NCBI RefSeq assembly: GCF_037042905.1
Contig: NC_087249.1
Span: 11,900,001-11,964,000, forward strand
DNA length: 64,000 bases
Direction: 5' to 3'
From: Lytechinus pictus
Taxonomy: Eukaryota; Echinodermata; Echinoidea; Temnopleuroida; Toxopneustidae
Each line of letters begins with the position of its first letter. Positions within the stretch are counted from its first letter, which is position 1. The translations under genes and the position numbers were made by a program. This document shows, piece after piece, positions 30,283-41,100 of the stretch. The notes under the pieces were generated by a model that worked only from the letters and a program-made list of their open reading frames with translations, made no database searches and was not told the DNA's origin.

Positions 30283-31266
30283 GTCTCACCTGCATAGCAG
30301 AGTGAGACTATAGGCGCCGCTTTTCCGACGGCGGCGGCGACGGCGACGGCGACGGCGGCGGCGGCGGCGACGGCGACGGCGGCGGCGACGGCGGCGGCGG
30401 CGTCAACACCAAATCTTAACCTGAGGTTAAGTTTTTGAAATGACAGCATAACTTAGAAAGTATATGGACCTAGTTCATGAAACTTGGCCATAAGGTTAAT
30501 CAAGTATTACTGAACATCCTGCCTGAGTTTCATGTCACATGACCAAGGTCAAAGGTCATTTAGGGTCAATGAACTTAGACCATGTTGGGGGAATCAACAT
30601 CAAAATCTTAACCTAAGGTTAAGTTTTTGAAATGTCATCATAACTTAGAAAATATATGGACCTAGTTCATGAAACTTATACATAAGGTTAATCAAGTATC
30701 ACTGAACATCCTGCATGAGTTTCACGTCACATGACCAAGGTCAAAGGTCATTTAGGGTCAATGAACTTTGGCCGAATTGGGGTATTTGTTGAATTACCAT
30801 CATAACTTTGAAAGTTTATGGATCTGATTCATGAAACTTGGACATAATAGTAATCAAGTATTACTGAACATCCTGTGCAAGTTTCAGGTCACATGATCAA
30901 GGTCAAAGGTCATTTAGGGTCAATGAACTTTGGTCAAATTGGGGTATTTGTTGAATTACAGCCATAAATTTGAAAGTGTGTTGGTCTAGTTCATAAAACT
31001 TGGACATAATAGTAATCAAGTATCACTGAACATCCTGTGCGAGTTTCAGGTCACATGATCAAGGTCAAAGGTCATGTAAGGTCAAAGAACTTTGGCCACG
31101 TTGGGGGTATTTGTTGAATTGCCATCATATCTCTATAAGTGTATTGGTCTAGTTCATAAAACGTGGAAATAAGAGTAACCAAGTATCACTGAACATCTTG
31201 TGCGAGTTATAGTAGTTTTCAAAATCAGCACTGCTGCTATATTGAATCGCGTGATGCAGGTGAGAC
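30283..31266 (+). mobile_element. Element with GTCTCACCTGC ends and tandem DR1 motifs
   Basis: The termini are a perfect 11-bp inverted repeat, GTCTCACCTGC and GCAGGTGAGAC. A (GGCGAC/GGC)n tract lies at 30326-30403. The rest is about five tandem units of roughly 162-192 bp sharing CATAACTTAGAAAGTATATG, CATGAAACTTGGACATAA, GTATCACTGAACATCCTG and the block AAGGTCAAAGGTCAT. No coding potential. Confidence 0.85.
30546..31074 (+). promoter_or_regulatory. Four perfect DR1 nuclear-receptor-type motifs
   Basis: AGGTCAAAGGTCA, a direct repeat of AGGTCA with one-base spacing, occurs at 30546-30558, 30738-30750, 30900-30912 and 31062-31074, spaced 192, 162 and 162 bp. DR1 is the classic site for RXR, HNF4 and COUP-TF-type receptors. 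Two copies are also preceded by T, giving TCAAGGTCA, an ERR/SF1-type half-site. The motif is seen; binding is inference. Confidence 0.6.
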
Positions 31267-32028
31267 GGCCAGAGGCATTCCACTTGTTCCAGGAAGACCC
31301 CGCTGTTTTGACTCACCGATTTTCGACAAAGACTGCTTTGTTATGGATGGGCTTATGACAAAAGATTACCAGCGTTATAGAAAGCGTCTGCGAAGGGATT
31401 GCCAAAATGTCCTTATATTTTTTTTGTCGATTGCGATTTTTTGCTTCTTTATGTTTTTTCCTTCATCTTTTTTTATCTGATAACCTCGATTATGTTTTGG
31501 ACATGATCCACGAAAGGTTGCTATGGTTTCACAAGTTGGAATGATGGATATGTCTCTTTCAAGATTTCACAAGCAACAACATGTTGTGAAACTCGTGTCA
31601 GGTTTAAAAGGCTTCGAGGAAAACCGTCCACAAAGTCAGATGGTGTGTGTGTGGGTGAGTGAGTGTGTGTGTTTGGGTGGGTAAACGTATGTGTTTCTGT
31701 GTGGGGGTGGGGTTACGTTGCTTACATCAAAGTGTTATGTTGTGACGGTCACTATTAGCAATTTCTAAGGTAGTGAATGAATGATTGAAACAAAATCTAT
31801 TGATAGATCAAGGAAAAGATAAAATACAGAATCGAATAAAAAGAACAATACAGGGTATTTAAAAAAACATGTAGATGTGGATGTATATTGACGACGTTTG
31901 GAGTTGGCAGAGAGGGGGAGAGAAGGGGGAGGGAGGAGACGGGTGTGCAAAGGTAGGCAATATTGAAAAAATATGATGTGAAAGAATAAAATAGGTAGAT
32001 GAAGAGGATATTCAATTCCAAAGCTGGA

Positions 32029-32104
32029 GATGTTACGTTCTGACTTAAAAAATGCATTTCATTTCAGAAATGAAATGCATTTTTTAAAGTCAGAAAGTAA
32101 CATC
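32029..32104. repeat. Short palindrome (minimal foldback)
   Basis: GATGTTACGTTCTGACTTAA at 32029 pairs with the complement ending AAGTAACATC at 32104, through AAATGCATTTCATTTC and its inverse. It is nearly perfect with almost no loop. Confidence 0.85.
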
Positions 32105-34249
32105 ATAATCTTTGACGTTTAATTTTCAATTCAACTCAAATTCATATGAACTTAAAAAAAACCCACAAACATATGCATACATACCGGGATACGTACATAA
32201 CAAAGTATATGAAGATGGGAACCTCATCATTTTCAAAACATTATTATTGTTGAGGCCTTTCTAAAAATCAAATAAAAACGAAATCAATGAAAACACCGGC
32301 TTAAAATAAAAGACATTAATCTCACGAAGAGAACGTGGCAAAAAAAAAGGAAAAAAAAAAACAGTTCAAACTGTATGCACGCGAAATATAAGGTTTATAA
32401 TTAAATGAATAGAAATCAGACCTTTAACGACAAAAATTAATTATGGTATATGGTATATATCTTATTGCAATGGCAATGACACAACGAGGCGAACATTTTG
32501 AGGGGCTGAGTATTGAAACAGTGGACTATTTTTTTTTATTGAATACTTGCGAGAGGAAAATGCTAAACAAAAATCGAAAATTTCTATTTGGATTAATCAA
32601 TTTTTTAACAGATTTGGTGTAAAAATTCCAATCCATTCGACATTACAGAAAATTCGTTGAAAAATATGACGTTGAAGAATTCAGTCGAAAGGTTTAATTC
32701 AACCATTAATTACACTTTTGTATATAAATATGTACATTTATAAATAAATGGATAAATCAACTAATAATGATAATAATAATAAGAGTAACAATAATAATAA
32801 TAATGATAATAATGATAATAATAATGATAATAATAATAATATTAATGTGAATCCAGAGGAGCAGTAGCCCCTAGCCATCAGCGGCGGGAAAAAATAATTT
32901 TTATTCAATTACAGAATTCTTGAGCAAACGAATTGACATCTTTGCGATTAATGACAGCGGAACAAGCATTTAAATCTTAATAGGGTTTTTAGTGTCAATT
33001 TCTATTAGGAAATGGATGATTTCGGTGACACTGGCTTGCGAACTATCTAACCTTTCAGATTTTTTTCTCAGCATCCCACGTGAATAAAAGGGATTTTCTC
33101 ACCACGTGCTTGAATAATTCCTCCTATTTTCATCGAAACAATTCTGACAGTAGAAAGAACAAATATATCAAGGTCAAGAAGAATATAAAGTTACATTATT
33201 TTTTTATTAAGTAGACCATTTCATATCCTAAATGTAAGCTCAAAGGTGTATTTATGGAATCTTTGAGGGAGAGGAATTAGTCTCGTGGTTGATTTTTTTC
33301 TGTCCTAATAATTTACCGAATTGAAATTAGAAATGGACACGAGTACAATAATATATACAAATTATTGAAATACAAACAATGAAGCACAACTGAATGCATT
33401 TAAAAAATTCGATCCAATTAAAAATGCAATATTCACATCCAATATAAACTGAATCATAATGATTCTAACAATTCACCGCCTTTGTTTTGGACATAGAGAT
33501 GCAGAACTTGGGACGTAATTTTGGCCATAAATTGACAATTTTAATATCTAGAAATATAATCACTGATCTTGCACTAATATCTCTCCTATTATAGAATCAA
33601 TATTGTAATTGTCTGAGCTACTATTGACTACATAATTGTTTCACTTACATTCCCTCATTAAAGGTGTAGGGAAATTGATGTGCTCCCTCTCACGACGAAA
33701 TGAATATAATCAAGATACTAATTGCAAAAGAAATAAATTTTCAACATCATCTACTAATATGTAATGTCCTATACCGGTATATTAATGGAATGAAAATGAA
33801 GAAAAAAACACAAAAAAAAACTCGATTCATTATGAGGGACGAAATCGGAATGAAGACATTTACTATATATAATGATGGCAGTCGAATATGTAGGTGATAA
33901 AAAAGTAATAAAAATTGAAACTTTTGTTTCTATGTGACGTTTAATGTAGTTTGAATAATCATCAATTCATGTTTCGATCCACAATGTTTGAACTCACGCA
34001 TAATCTGAAGTAGAATGGTATTTTATTTATTACCTAAATACTGAGAAAACGAAAATATCATAACGGAGGGTCAAGTGGTATCGTCTTTAGAGCATTGGAC
34101 TCATAATTGTGAGGTATTTAGTTCGAATGCCAGCTCGGCAATTATCTCCACAATAATGCAAATGATACATTCCAGAATGCAAAGCGTAACTTAATATCTC
34201 AGAGTGAATTGCATGCTTTTGAGCTAGCTATTTTCATCTAAATTCAAGG
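32105..34249. other. Intergenic, AT-rich, no gene seen
   Basis: AT-rich sequence. An (AAT)n microsatellite lies at about 32764-32850. At 34065-34143 a decayed tRNA-like segment has CATTGGACTCATAATTGTGA (CAT in the anticodon position) and TTAGTTCGAATGCC (B-box-like), probably a SINE or tRNA pseudogene relic. No coding feature is supported. Confidence 0.5.
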
Positions 34250-34553
34250 GCCCGTATTCTGAAGTCAAGTTTAGCTTAGACCACAGTCTAACTCTGTTCT
34301 AAAATTATGGGGAGCCAAAAAATAAAAAATTCTGTTTATATTGTATATTTCTTATGTTTACTATTTTGTTTCCTTTTGCTTTCATAATGAAGAAAAATAC
34401 TTCAGTTATCATTCCCAGACATTTCTGAATGATTTAATTAAGTGTCAAATGAGCTAATAAATTGGATTTGTACTGTCAGGGATTTGTGCCCCAATTGGCT
34501 ATCCATAGTTAAACCACAACTTTAAACCAGAGTTCAATTTAAAGAACACGGGC
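34250..34553. mobile_element. MITE family B, second copy
   Basis: The termini GCCCGTATTCTGAAGTCAAG and ...AAAGAACACGGGC are flanked by CAAGG on both sides (34245-34249 and 34554-34558), a 5-bp target-site duplication. The internal TTAAACCACAACTTTAAACC is shared with 18756-19061. It is more diverged than that copy. Confidence 0.8.
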
Positions 34554-34558
34554 CAAGG

Positions 34559-35860
34559 TATCTGAACGGGGCTACCTGGGAGCAAAAAATGTTCAATGAC
34601 CAGGATATCGGAGAGGCTTACGTGCAGAATGACACCGCATCCGCTCCATATATCTCGTGGGGGAAATACTGAAAGCAATTTTAGATGACATGAAAATATT
34701 TACATAATTCTCTCATGGATAGAGAATGCTGGGGGGGGGGGCAGAACTGGAGTACAAATAGAGTTCGAAATTCTCCATGGGCATTCCCCTCTATTTTCAA
34801 CATTATCTTATTCATATATAAAAGTCCCTTGATATTGAACTTTAATGTACTGCTTTATATGAAAGTTAGGTATATTACGGTAATTTTTTAATATAGTTAT
34901 TTACCTGTTTACGATGAATGAATGAAATGAAAACGTATAGTTTGTTAATGCATTGTTTTTACTATTTGACTTATTTGACATAATTGATTCCAGCGATTTC
35001 TCTCAATATCTGCCCATTTTTTTTTTAACGGAAAGAATCGAATATTAGACACTAATTAAGGAATTTGTGGGCATATTCGCTCGATATTTCTGAAATATAG
35101 ACATTTTGTTTCATACTGAGTGACTGAATAGAAGGGGGTAGGAAAGTAAATGCAGATAGGCCTATACATAATATTTAACAATCGCAAACTTTTTGTCCCC
35201 CCCCCCTCTCTCTCTCTAATTTAGGCTCATGTAACTATTGCAAGGAACATTTCCCTATCCAAAGAGTATGATAATAATACAACGTAGCATTCTAATTGCC
35301 TATTCATAGGTGAACTGGACAATGTAATGTTTAATTGATGTACAAATATTACCTGATCATAATTCAGAATAATTGCATTATATACAGTAATATTGATCTA
35401 ATGATTCACACTGAATCAATCTAGATCGTTAAAGTTATTAATATTGTTCTCGTAGATGTAGATCCCAATAATGAATGATGTTTTAATGCTTATAATACTT
35501 AACACCTACATGTGCGCGAAACAATAAATTAATTCGTGCAACAAGTATAGAATGACACGTATGAGGTTTTTAAATAAAAAAACCCAATAAAATCAGAAAA
35601 CAATTTGTTCTCTGAAGAACCAACGTGGTTCGGAGTTAAACCATCATGTATAATGTCACTCTTGGGGTCAATATTGGAACACAGATGAGGGAAGACATTG
35701 ACTTATTCAATTCCGGGACCGTTCTTATTTGTGTAAATGGTTCATGAATCACTTGTTACCAGACTAGGGTCAAAACGTGACAAGATATGTTATGAGTTAT
35801 AGCGACAGCCTGAAAAATTGATCAGCCAAATAATTTCATTTGTTTCGTTTCGCCCTGTAA
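34559..35860. other. Intergenic, no gene seen
   Basis: AT-rich sequence with G-runs (34730-34742) and a short CT repeat (35203-35217). No exon or recognisable element is supported. Confidence 0.5.
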
Positions 35861-35924
35861 GACCGTTTGGATATCACGTATTTGCTTTCCCGTTTTCTGA
35901 TTAATCATCACGAAATCCTACGTC

Positions 35925-36250
35925 AACATCATCGTCATCATCACCATTATTGTCGTCGTCATCACTATTACCACTGCCACCAACATGACCACAATAACCA
36001 TCATCATCAATTCATCATCGTCATCATCACCATCATCCTTCTCCTCCTCCTTCCCTCTCCTCCTCCTTACCACCACCACCACCATCATCACCATCATCTC
36101 CATCACCCCCACAACCTTCATTATCACTCACCTTCACTACTGTCAACACATAATCATCACCAACATCATCATCATCCTCATCATCCTCATCATCACCACC
36201 ACCACCACCACCACCACCATCACCACCACCATCATCACTACAATCATTAT
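35925..36250. repeat. (CAT/CAC)n microsatellite
   Basis: An imperfect triplet repeat of CAT, CAC and CTC. Poly-His and poly-Ile/Thr reading frames here are by-products of it. Confidence 0.95.
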
Positions 36251-36429
36251 CATTTTCATCCTATTTTGTCTTATCTTGCATGTCTCCTCAATTTTTCACA
36301 CACTATTTCTCAGCAGCACTACCACCTCCAGGAACACCAAAATTACCACCACAACAACATTCATGTTTCTTTTTAAGGTTATACTTTTGCTATAGAGCAT
36401 GCCGATGTGATGATTTTGGACTTTGTGGA

Positions 36430-36795
36430 GGAGCCGTGGTGTAGTGGTTCTGACCCTCGCCTTGTTAACAGAGGGTCGTGTGTTTGAATCCCACCACGGT
36501 CTAGCGTCCTTTGGTAATTAGGCGTTAATCCACACTTTGCCACTCTCGACCCAGGTGCTAAATGGGTACCCGGTAGGATGTGAAAGTCATTGTAGCTTGT
36601 CCAGCTCTGTGTGCGCCTCACCGGCGACTGGCTGGAATACTCCCCAGGGAGTGGAGGATGTGCACACATTGTGTGCGGGAATGACTGATTGAATCCGATG
36701 ACCGGGGTAATAATATATCTGTAAAGCCCTTAGACACGTCGTTCCAATGTATTAAGCGCTATACAAAAGCGGATTATCATTATTATTATTATTAT
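36430..36795 (+). mobile_element. tRNA-derived SINE, full length
   Basis: The tRNA-like head (about 36430-36503) has A-box-like TGGTGTAGTGGTTCTGA, B-box-like GTGTTTGAATCCC, and TTGTTAA in the anticodon-loop position. The body contains AGGCGTTAATCCACACTTTG, CCCAGGTGCTAAATGGGTAC and TTAAGCGCTATACAAAAGCG. It ends in an (ATT)n tail at 36772-36795. The head, conserved body and short-repeat tail are diagnostic of a SINE. Confidence 0.9.
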
Positions 36796-37620
36796 AACTT
36801 TGATGGTACCATATGAACCGAGCCCCATCCTCATATAGAAAATATTTGCTAGATTTGGAAAGACAGTTTGATAAACCCCAAAGAAGATGGATTAATACAG
36901 AGATCATTTAAGATCTTTGAATCAGAGGAACATTCGGAACTCATTTATCTCATGTGCAGCCTATATGAGGTGAATGTTCGTTACCATGGTAATAATGTCA
37001 TGACTGATTTTAACCAATCAGGATTGTGGATTCAAGCGGTGTCTCGGAATGCAATGTCATTGGCTGATCATGAAGCTATAGGGCTGATAATGGTAGCGAT
37101 TACTTTATGAGGCTTTAGCTATGTGCTGCATGTTAACTGAATCAGTATGAATTAAAAAATACATAATTGCTGTTTAATATTGTTTTGTTAGCCAGTATCA
37201 AAGATGGTGAGCCTTTAATTGCATTTACTTTGCTTGTCAAATTTGGACGGGAAAATGCTCCACACGGGTGACGCCGTGACGATAACTTTTTGTTTTGCTT
37301 GTCATATTATGTAAAATTGCTTGCCCATCTCTAGTAAGCCCCAGACCCCCCCCCCCGGAATATAATGCACAATAGCAATATAAGTGTAGTTGGGATTATC
37401 CTCTTAACCATATATAGCAATTACTAATATTAAAAAAATGTTGATGGACGGAATGGCATTAGACTATCGAAGGTAGACCATGTGGTGAGTGGACGAGTTG
37501 GCAGTGGACGAATTGGCAATTTACCATTTAAATCTGTAATGTAAATTGTTATTATCATTTGACTGCATCTAATCATTTTCTGGGGTTGAACTTTGAATTT
37601 GCATCTTGAATTAACCAAGT
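36796..37620. other. Intergenic; fragment of the 16-bp wobble repeat
   Basis: No gene is seen. At 37440-37530, GACGGAATGGCATTAGAC and GGACGAGTTGGCAGTGGACG are copies of the repeat that fills 4537-5675 and 6270-6690. Confidence 0.55.
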
Positions 37621-38114
37621 ATGCCGATCACTTTTTGAAAGAAGAGTAGAAGACCCGAGAAGAGCATGTTAAGGAGAATGTGATATATCATCGAGGAGTC
37701 ACCCCCGCTTCTTGGGGGTGACGTCCCTGAACTTCAGTCGTCATCGTGATCACTGGCGTAATTTTTCTGCGGCCCCATCTCATTTCCGACTTAGAATTCT
37801 ACTTATCACGGGGATGCCTTCCCATCGGAGATCGATGACCACGTTTCCTCGGCAAATAACAATCCGAGCGCGAGCAAAGTCCAAGTCGTAGAGCAAACAT
37901 TGAAAGACGGTCTTCATGATAAATGACAAAACAATCAGGAACTTGATCGGGCTATACCACTCAAAGAAGGTCTCCCAGCAAAGGTCAAAGTACGAACTCT
38001 TCTAAACTACAACTCTCGAGTTCGAGGCTATATAGCTACAAATAAACCCTACGGGATTTATGTTAGCGGACATGAACGAGTAGCGCATGAATTGTGTGGA
38101 TGTCGGAAATCAAC
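37621..38114 (+). promoter_or_regulatory. Putative promoter / 5' UTR of the CUB-LDLa gene
   Basis: About 490 bp of non-repetitive sequence lies directly upstream of the start codon. It contains a perfect 9-bp hairpin, GTCACCCCC..GGGGGTGAC (37697-37721), whose 3' arm runs into TGACGTCC, a CRE-like site. An in-frame TGA at 38088 closes the upstream frame. No TATA box is clear. Promoter function is inferred from position only. Confidence 0.4.
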
Positions 38115-41100
38115 ATGGCGTCCCTAGTAACCAAGAATGCCCGGAGGTCAGTGATGTCTCCCATAGAACCCTTGTCTGTGTTGCTTACAATAACACTTCT
38201 TCTCACTTATTCTGGATTCTCTGCAGGGATCAAAGTAGGTGAGTCCATAAATCATTATCAAGGTATATAGTTCATTCCGTCGTTGAAATATATGATAATC
38301 AGACACTTGGATATGCGCGACTTATCGCCGATTTCATCTAAACGAAGGGAATAATAATTTTTTTTCATTCATATTCATATGATACTCTAAGAACAGAGTT
38401 AATAATAATACTAATATCATATATATTTATAAAGCCCATAAACTATTCACTTCATAAGTATAGGGCCTATTTTCTACTGCGCTATACAACTAAAATTCTA
38501 AAATAAATTTGTTTTGAGTTTTGATCAGTGAAGTTGCTTACGGATGGTGCTTTCCTGCATGGCTACTAGGGGATAAGCTATTCCATAGTTTTGGGCTACA
38601 CAAGCACGTTAAATGCTCGAGAGATACGAGACGACTCCCATAAAATCAGGCAAACCATTTTTTTTTTCGATCCACATCTTGTTGTTTGAACCCACAATAA
38701 CTTAGATATACTTCTGATTATTCTTAATTATTATATTTAGCATTAGTCAGTTTTAATGAAACATTGCAACCTGTGCATGTATTGATTGTATAAAATGCAC
38801 AAAAACCCCAAGAAACTTTCTGGAACGTGGGTCATTGGTGTATAAGCGTATATATTGGCCTAGTCAGGAGGAGGAGACAGGGAGATTGGTGGGGGGGGGG
38901 GGGGGGGGGTATCGACCCTTTATGCGAAGGTTGTTGTCCTTTTTATAACGAGGAAACACACTCCATTTAGGTTATTATATTGTGTCGATGAATACCCCCT
39001 TTTCAATTATTATCTTGTTTGTTAATACTTATCTTCGTTTATTTTTTGTTCAATTTAATACATTCTTATAAATCTGATTTATGTTCCAGTATGTATTCAT
39101 TCAATATGTTGTACTCAGTGATACGTATATCAATTATTTTCTACTTTACTGCAGTTGAATATTACTAAATTTTATACTCAATGACGTCATTATTTGACTG
39201 ATTTTCTACTTAACTTCAATGAAAATGATTCAATGACCTATTTTAAAGATACATAATATGTATCATCAAAATAGCTTATAGCTTTATCATGTATAGCTTA
39301 TAGCTTAAATTATGTGAATGTTTACTATTTTTGGAGATTGTATTTGAAATTAAGTTGCTGTACATGTATTTCAAATATATTTTTATATCAACAAGTGCAT
39401 GTTGAAAATCATTTGTTTTCCTGTATAAAGATATTTTTGTAAATAAATAAATGAATGAATATATAAATATGTGAATGAATAAATACTAACTAACCAAATA
39501 ACTAACTAACTAAACTAAATAATTAATTAACTAACTAATTAAATATATGAAAGAATGAATAAATAAAAGAATAAATCAATCAATCAATAAATAAATTGAT
39601 AAATAAATAAGTTATGAAAATTGTATGCCGTCTAACGTCTTCTTCTAGATTTTCACTGCAGAACATTAGGTTAAACCTTAATTCTTGTTTTCCATTCATA
39701 TTATTCAATCATTCTATCGTATCCAAACCCCAAGAAATTGTGTATTGTGTTTGATAAATTGACCGGATAACATTCTGCACATTTCGTATCCACAATGATT
39801 TATATACCAATAACATGCTCACGTGTGTTTATTTAGTCTAAGTATTGCGAAGAAGGCTATAGCCAAATTCTGTTCTTCTTTCATTTCGTATACTGTACTT
39901 ACCCGAAGCGCGATGTTTGTTTTTAACCATGGGAAATGTTTATGACATATTCGCATTATCACCCTATTCTGCAGGGCTATTTGCAAGCCATATTAAGTCC
40001 CAACTATTCTTTGACGTTTTATCTCGGAGATCTTTAAATCGGTCGATAGTAAAATCGATTATTTTCAAGGAAAATTGAATATCCCGCGAGCGAATCCTGC
40101 AATACTTTACGATTGATTAATATCTATTGATTTCATATATCACTTTACACATTTACACAATGAAAACGAAATCAGTTCAACATACCTGTACTGCAATTAG
40201 GTATATTGCGAATAGGTGTTCTCTCTATCAATCTCCTTTCGTTGTTTTTGGTGGCGGATGATGAAGGTGGCAATGATGATGGTGATGATAATGGATGGTG
40301 ATAATGATGGTGATGATGATGGTGGTGGTGACGATGATGATGATGTTGAAGATGATGATGGTGATGATGATGATGATGATGATGATGGTGATGATGATGG
40401 TGATGATGATGATGATGATGATGATGGTGATGATGATGGTGATGATGATGATGATGATGATGTTGATGATGGTGATGATGGATGATGATGGTGATGACGA
40501 TGATGATGACGACGACGATGATGATGATTCCAATTCTCTAACCGCTTGACCACACGACCCTCAAATTAAGCACCTCTCTTAATAATGTTATTTTTTTCAC
40601 ACAATGAATTACTTTAAAACACTTGATATATTCTGTTAGTTCCATTCCATGCATGTCATGCATGTGAAGTGCTTTTATACTAAAAAATGTATTCAGTGGC
40701 GTACCGAGGATTTTCCACAGGGGGGGGGGGGCAAATTCGTCCGCCAAAAAATTTGACAAGCAAAAAAAAAAAAAAAAAAGTCTTCAAGACTCGTCAGGGG
40801 GGGGGCAGTCTGCCCCCTCTGCCCCCCCCCCCCCCGTAGGTACGCTAGTGGATGTATTAAAGAAAGTGGCTGGGACTTGATTTTTTAAATTTTGAAATCA
40901 TAATCATGATTATGGTGATTTTAGAACTTCTCACCCAAGTTCAGTACGGGCTTTGTTTGTTTGTTTTTATTTCCGAACAGATATAAAAGGAATTGAATAA
41001 TGAACACATACAATATGATGAATATAATATAATAATAATAATAGTGATAATAGTGATGTCTTACTGAGCGCACACATCGTCCAGAGACGCTCATGGCGCT

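Larger units (their letters stand above)
30113..31402. mobile_element. MITE (TTTGTCGAAA family) with nested insertion
   Basis: The outer inverted ends are ACTTCGCAGACGCTTTTTGG (about 30118) and GAAAGCGTCTGCGAAGGG (about 31380-31398). Inner arms are ATTGTCGAAAGTTAGTGGAC and CACCGATTTTCGACAAAG. The 984-bp element at 30283-31266 is inserted in its middle. Confidence 0.75.

Noticed and set aside
35867..36395. His-rich and Thr/Ile-rich open frames
   Set aside because: By-products of the (CAT/CAC)n microsatellite.
36430..36503. Functional tRNA-Asn-like gene
   Set aside because: The tRNA-like head continues directly into a SINE body and (ATT)n tail. No terminator follows the head.
40197..40553. 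Asp-, Met- and Ser-rich open frames on both strands
   Set aside because: By-products of the (GAT)n-type microsatellite in an intron.
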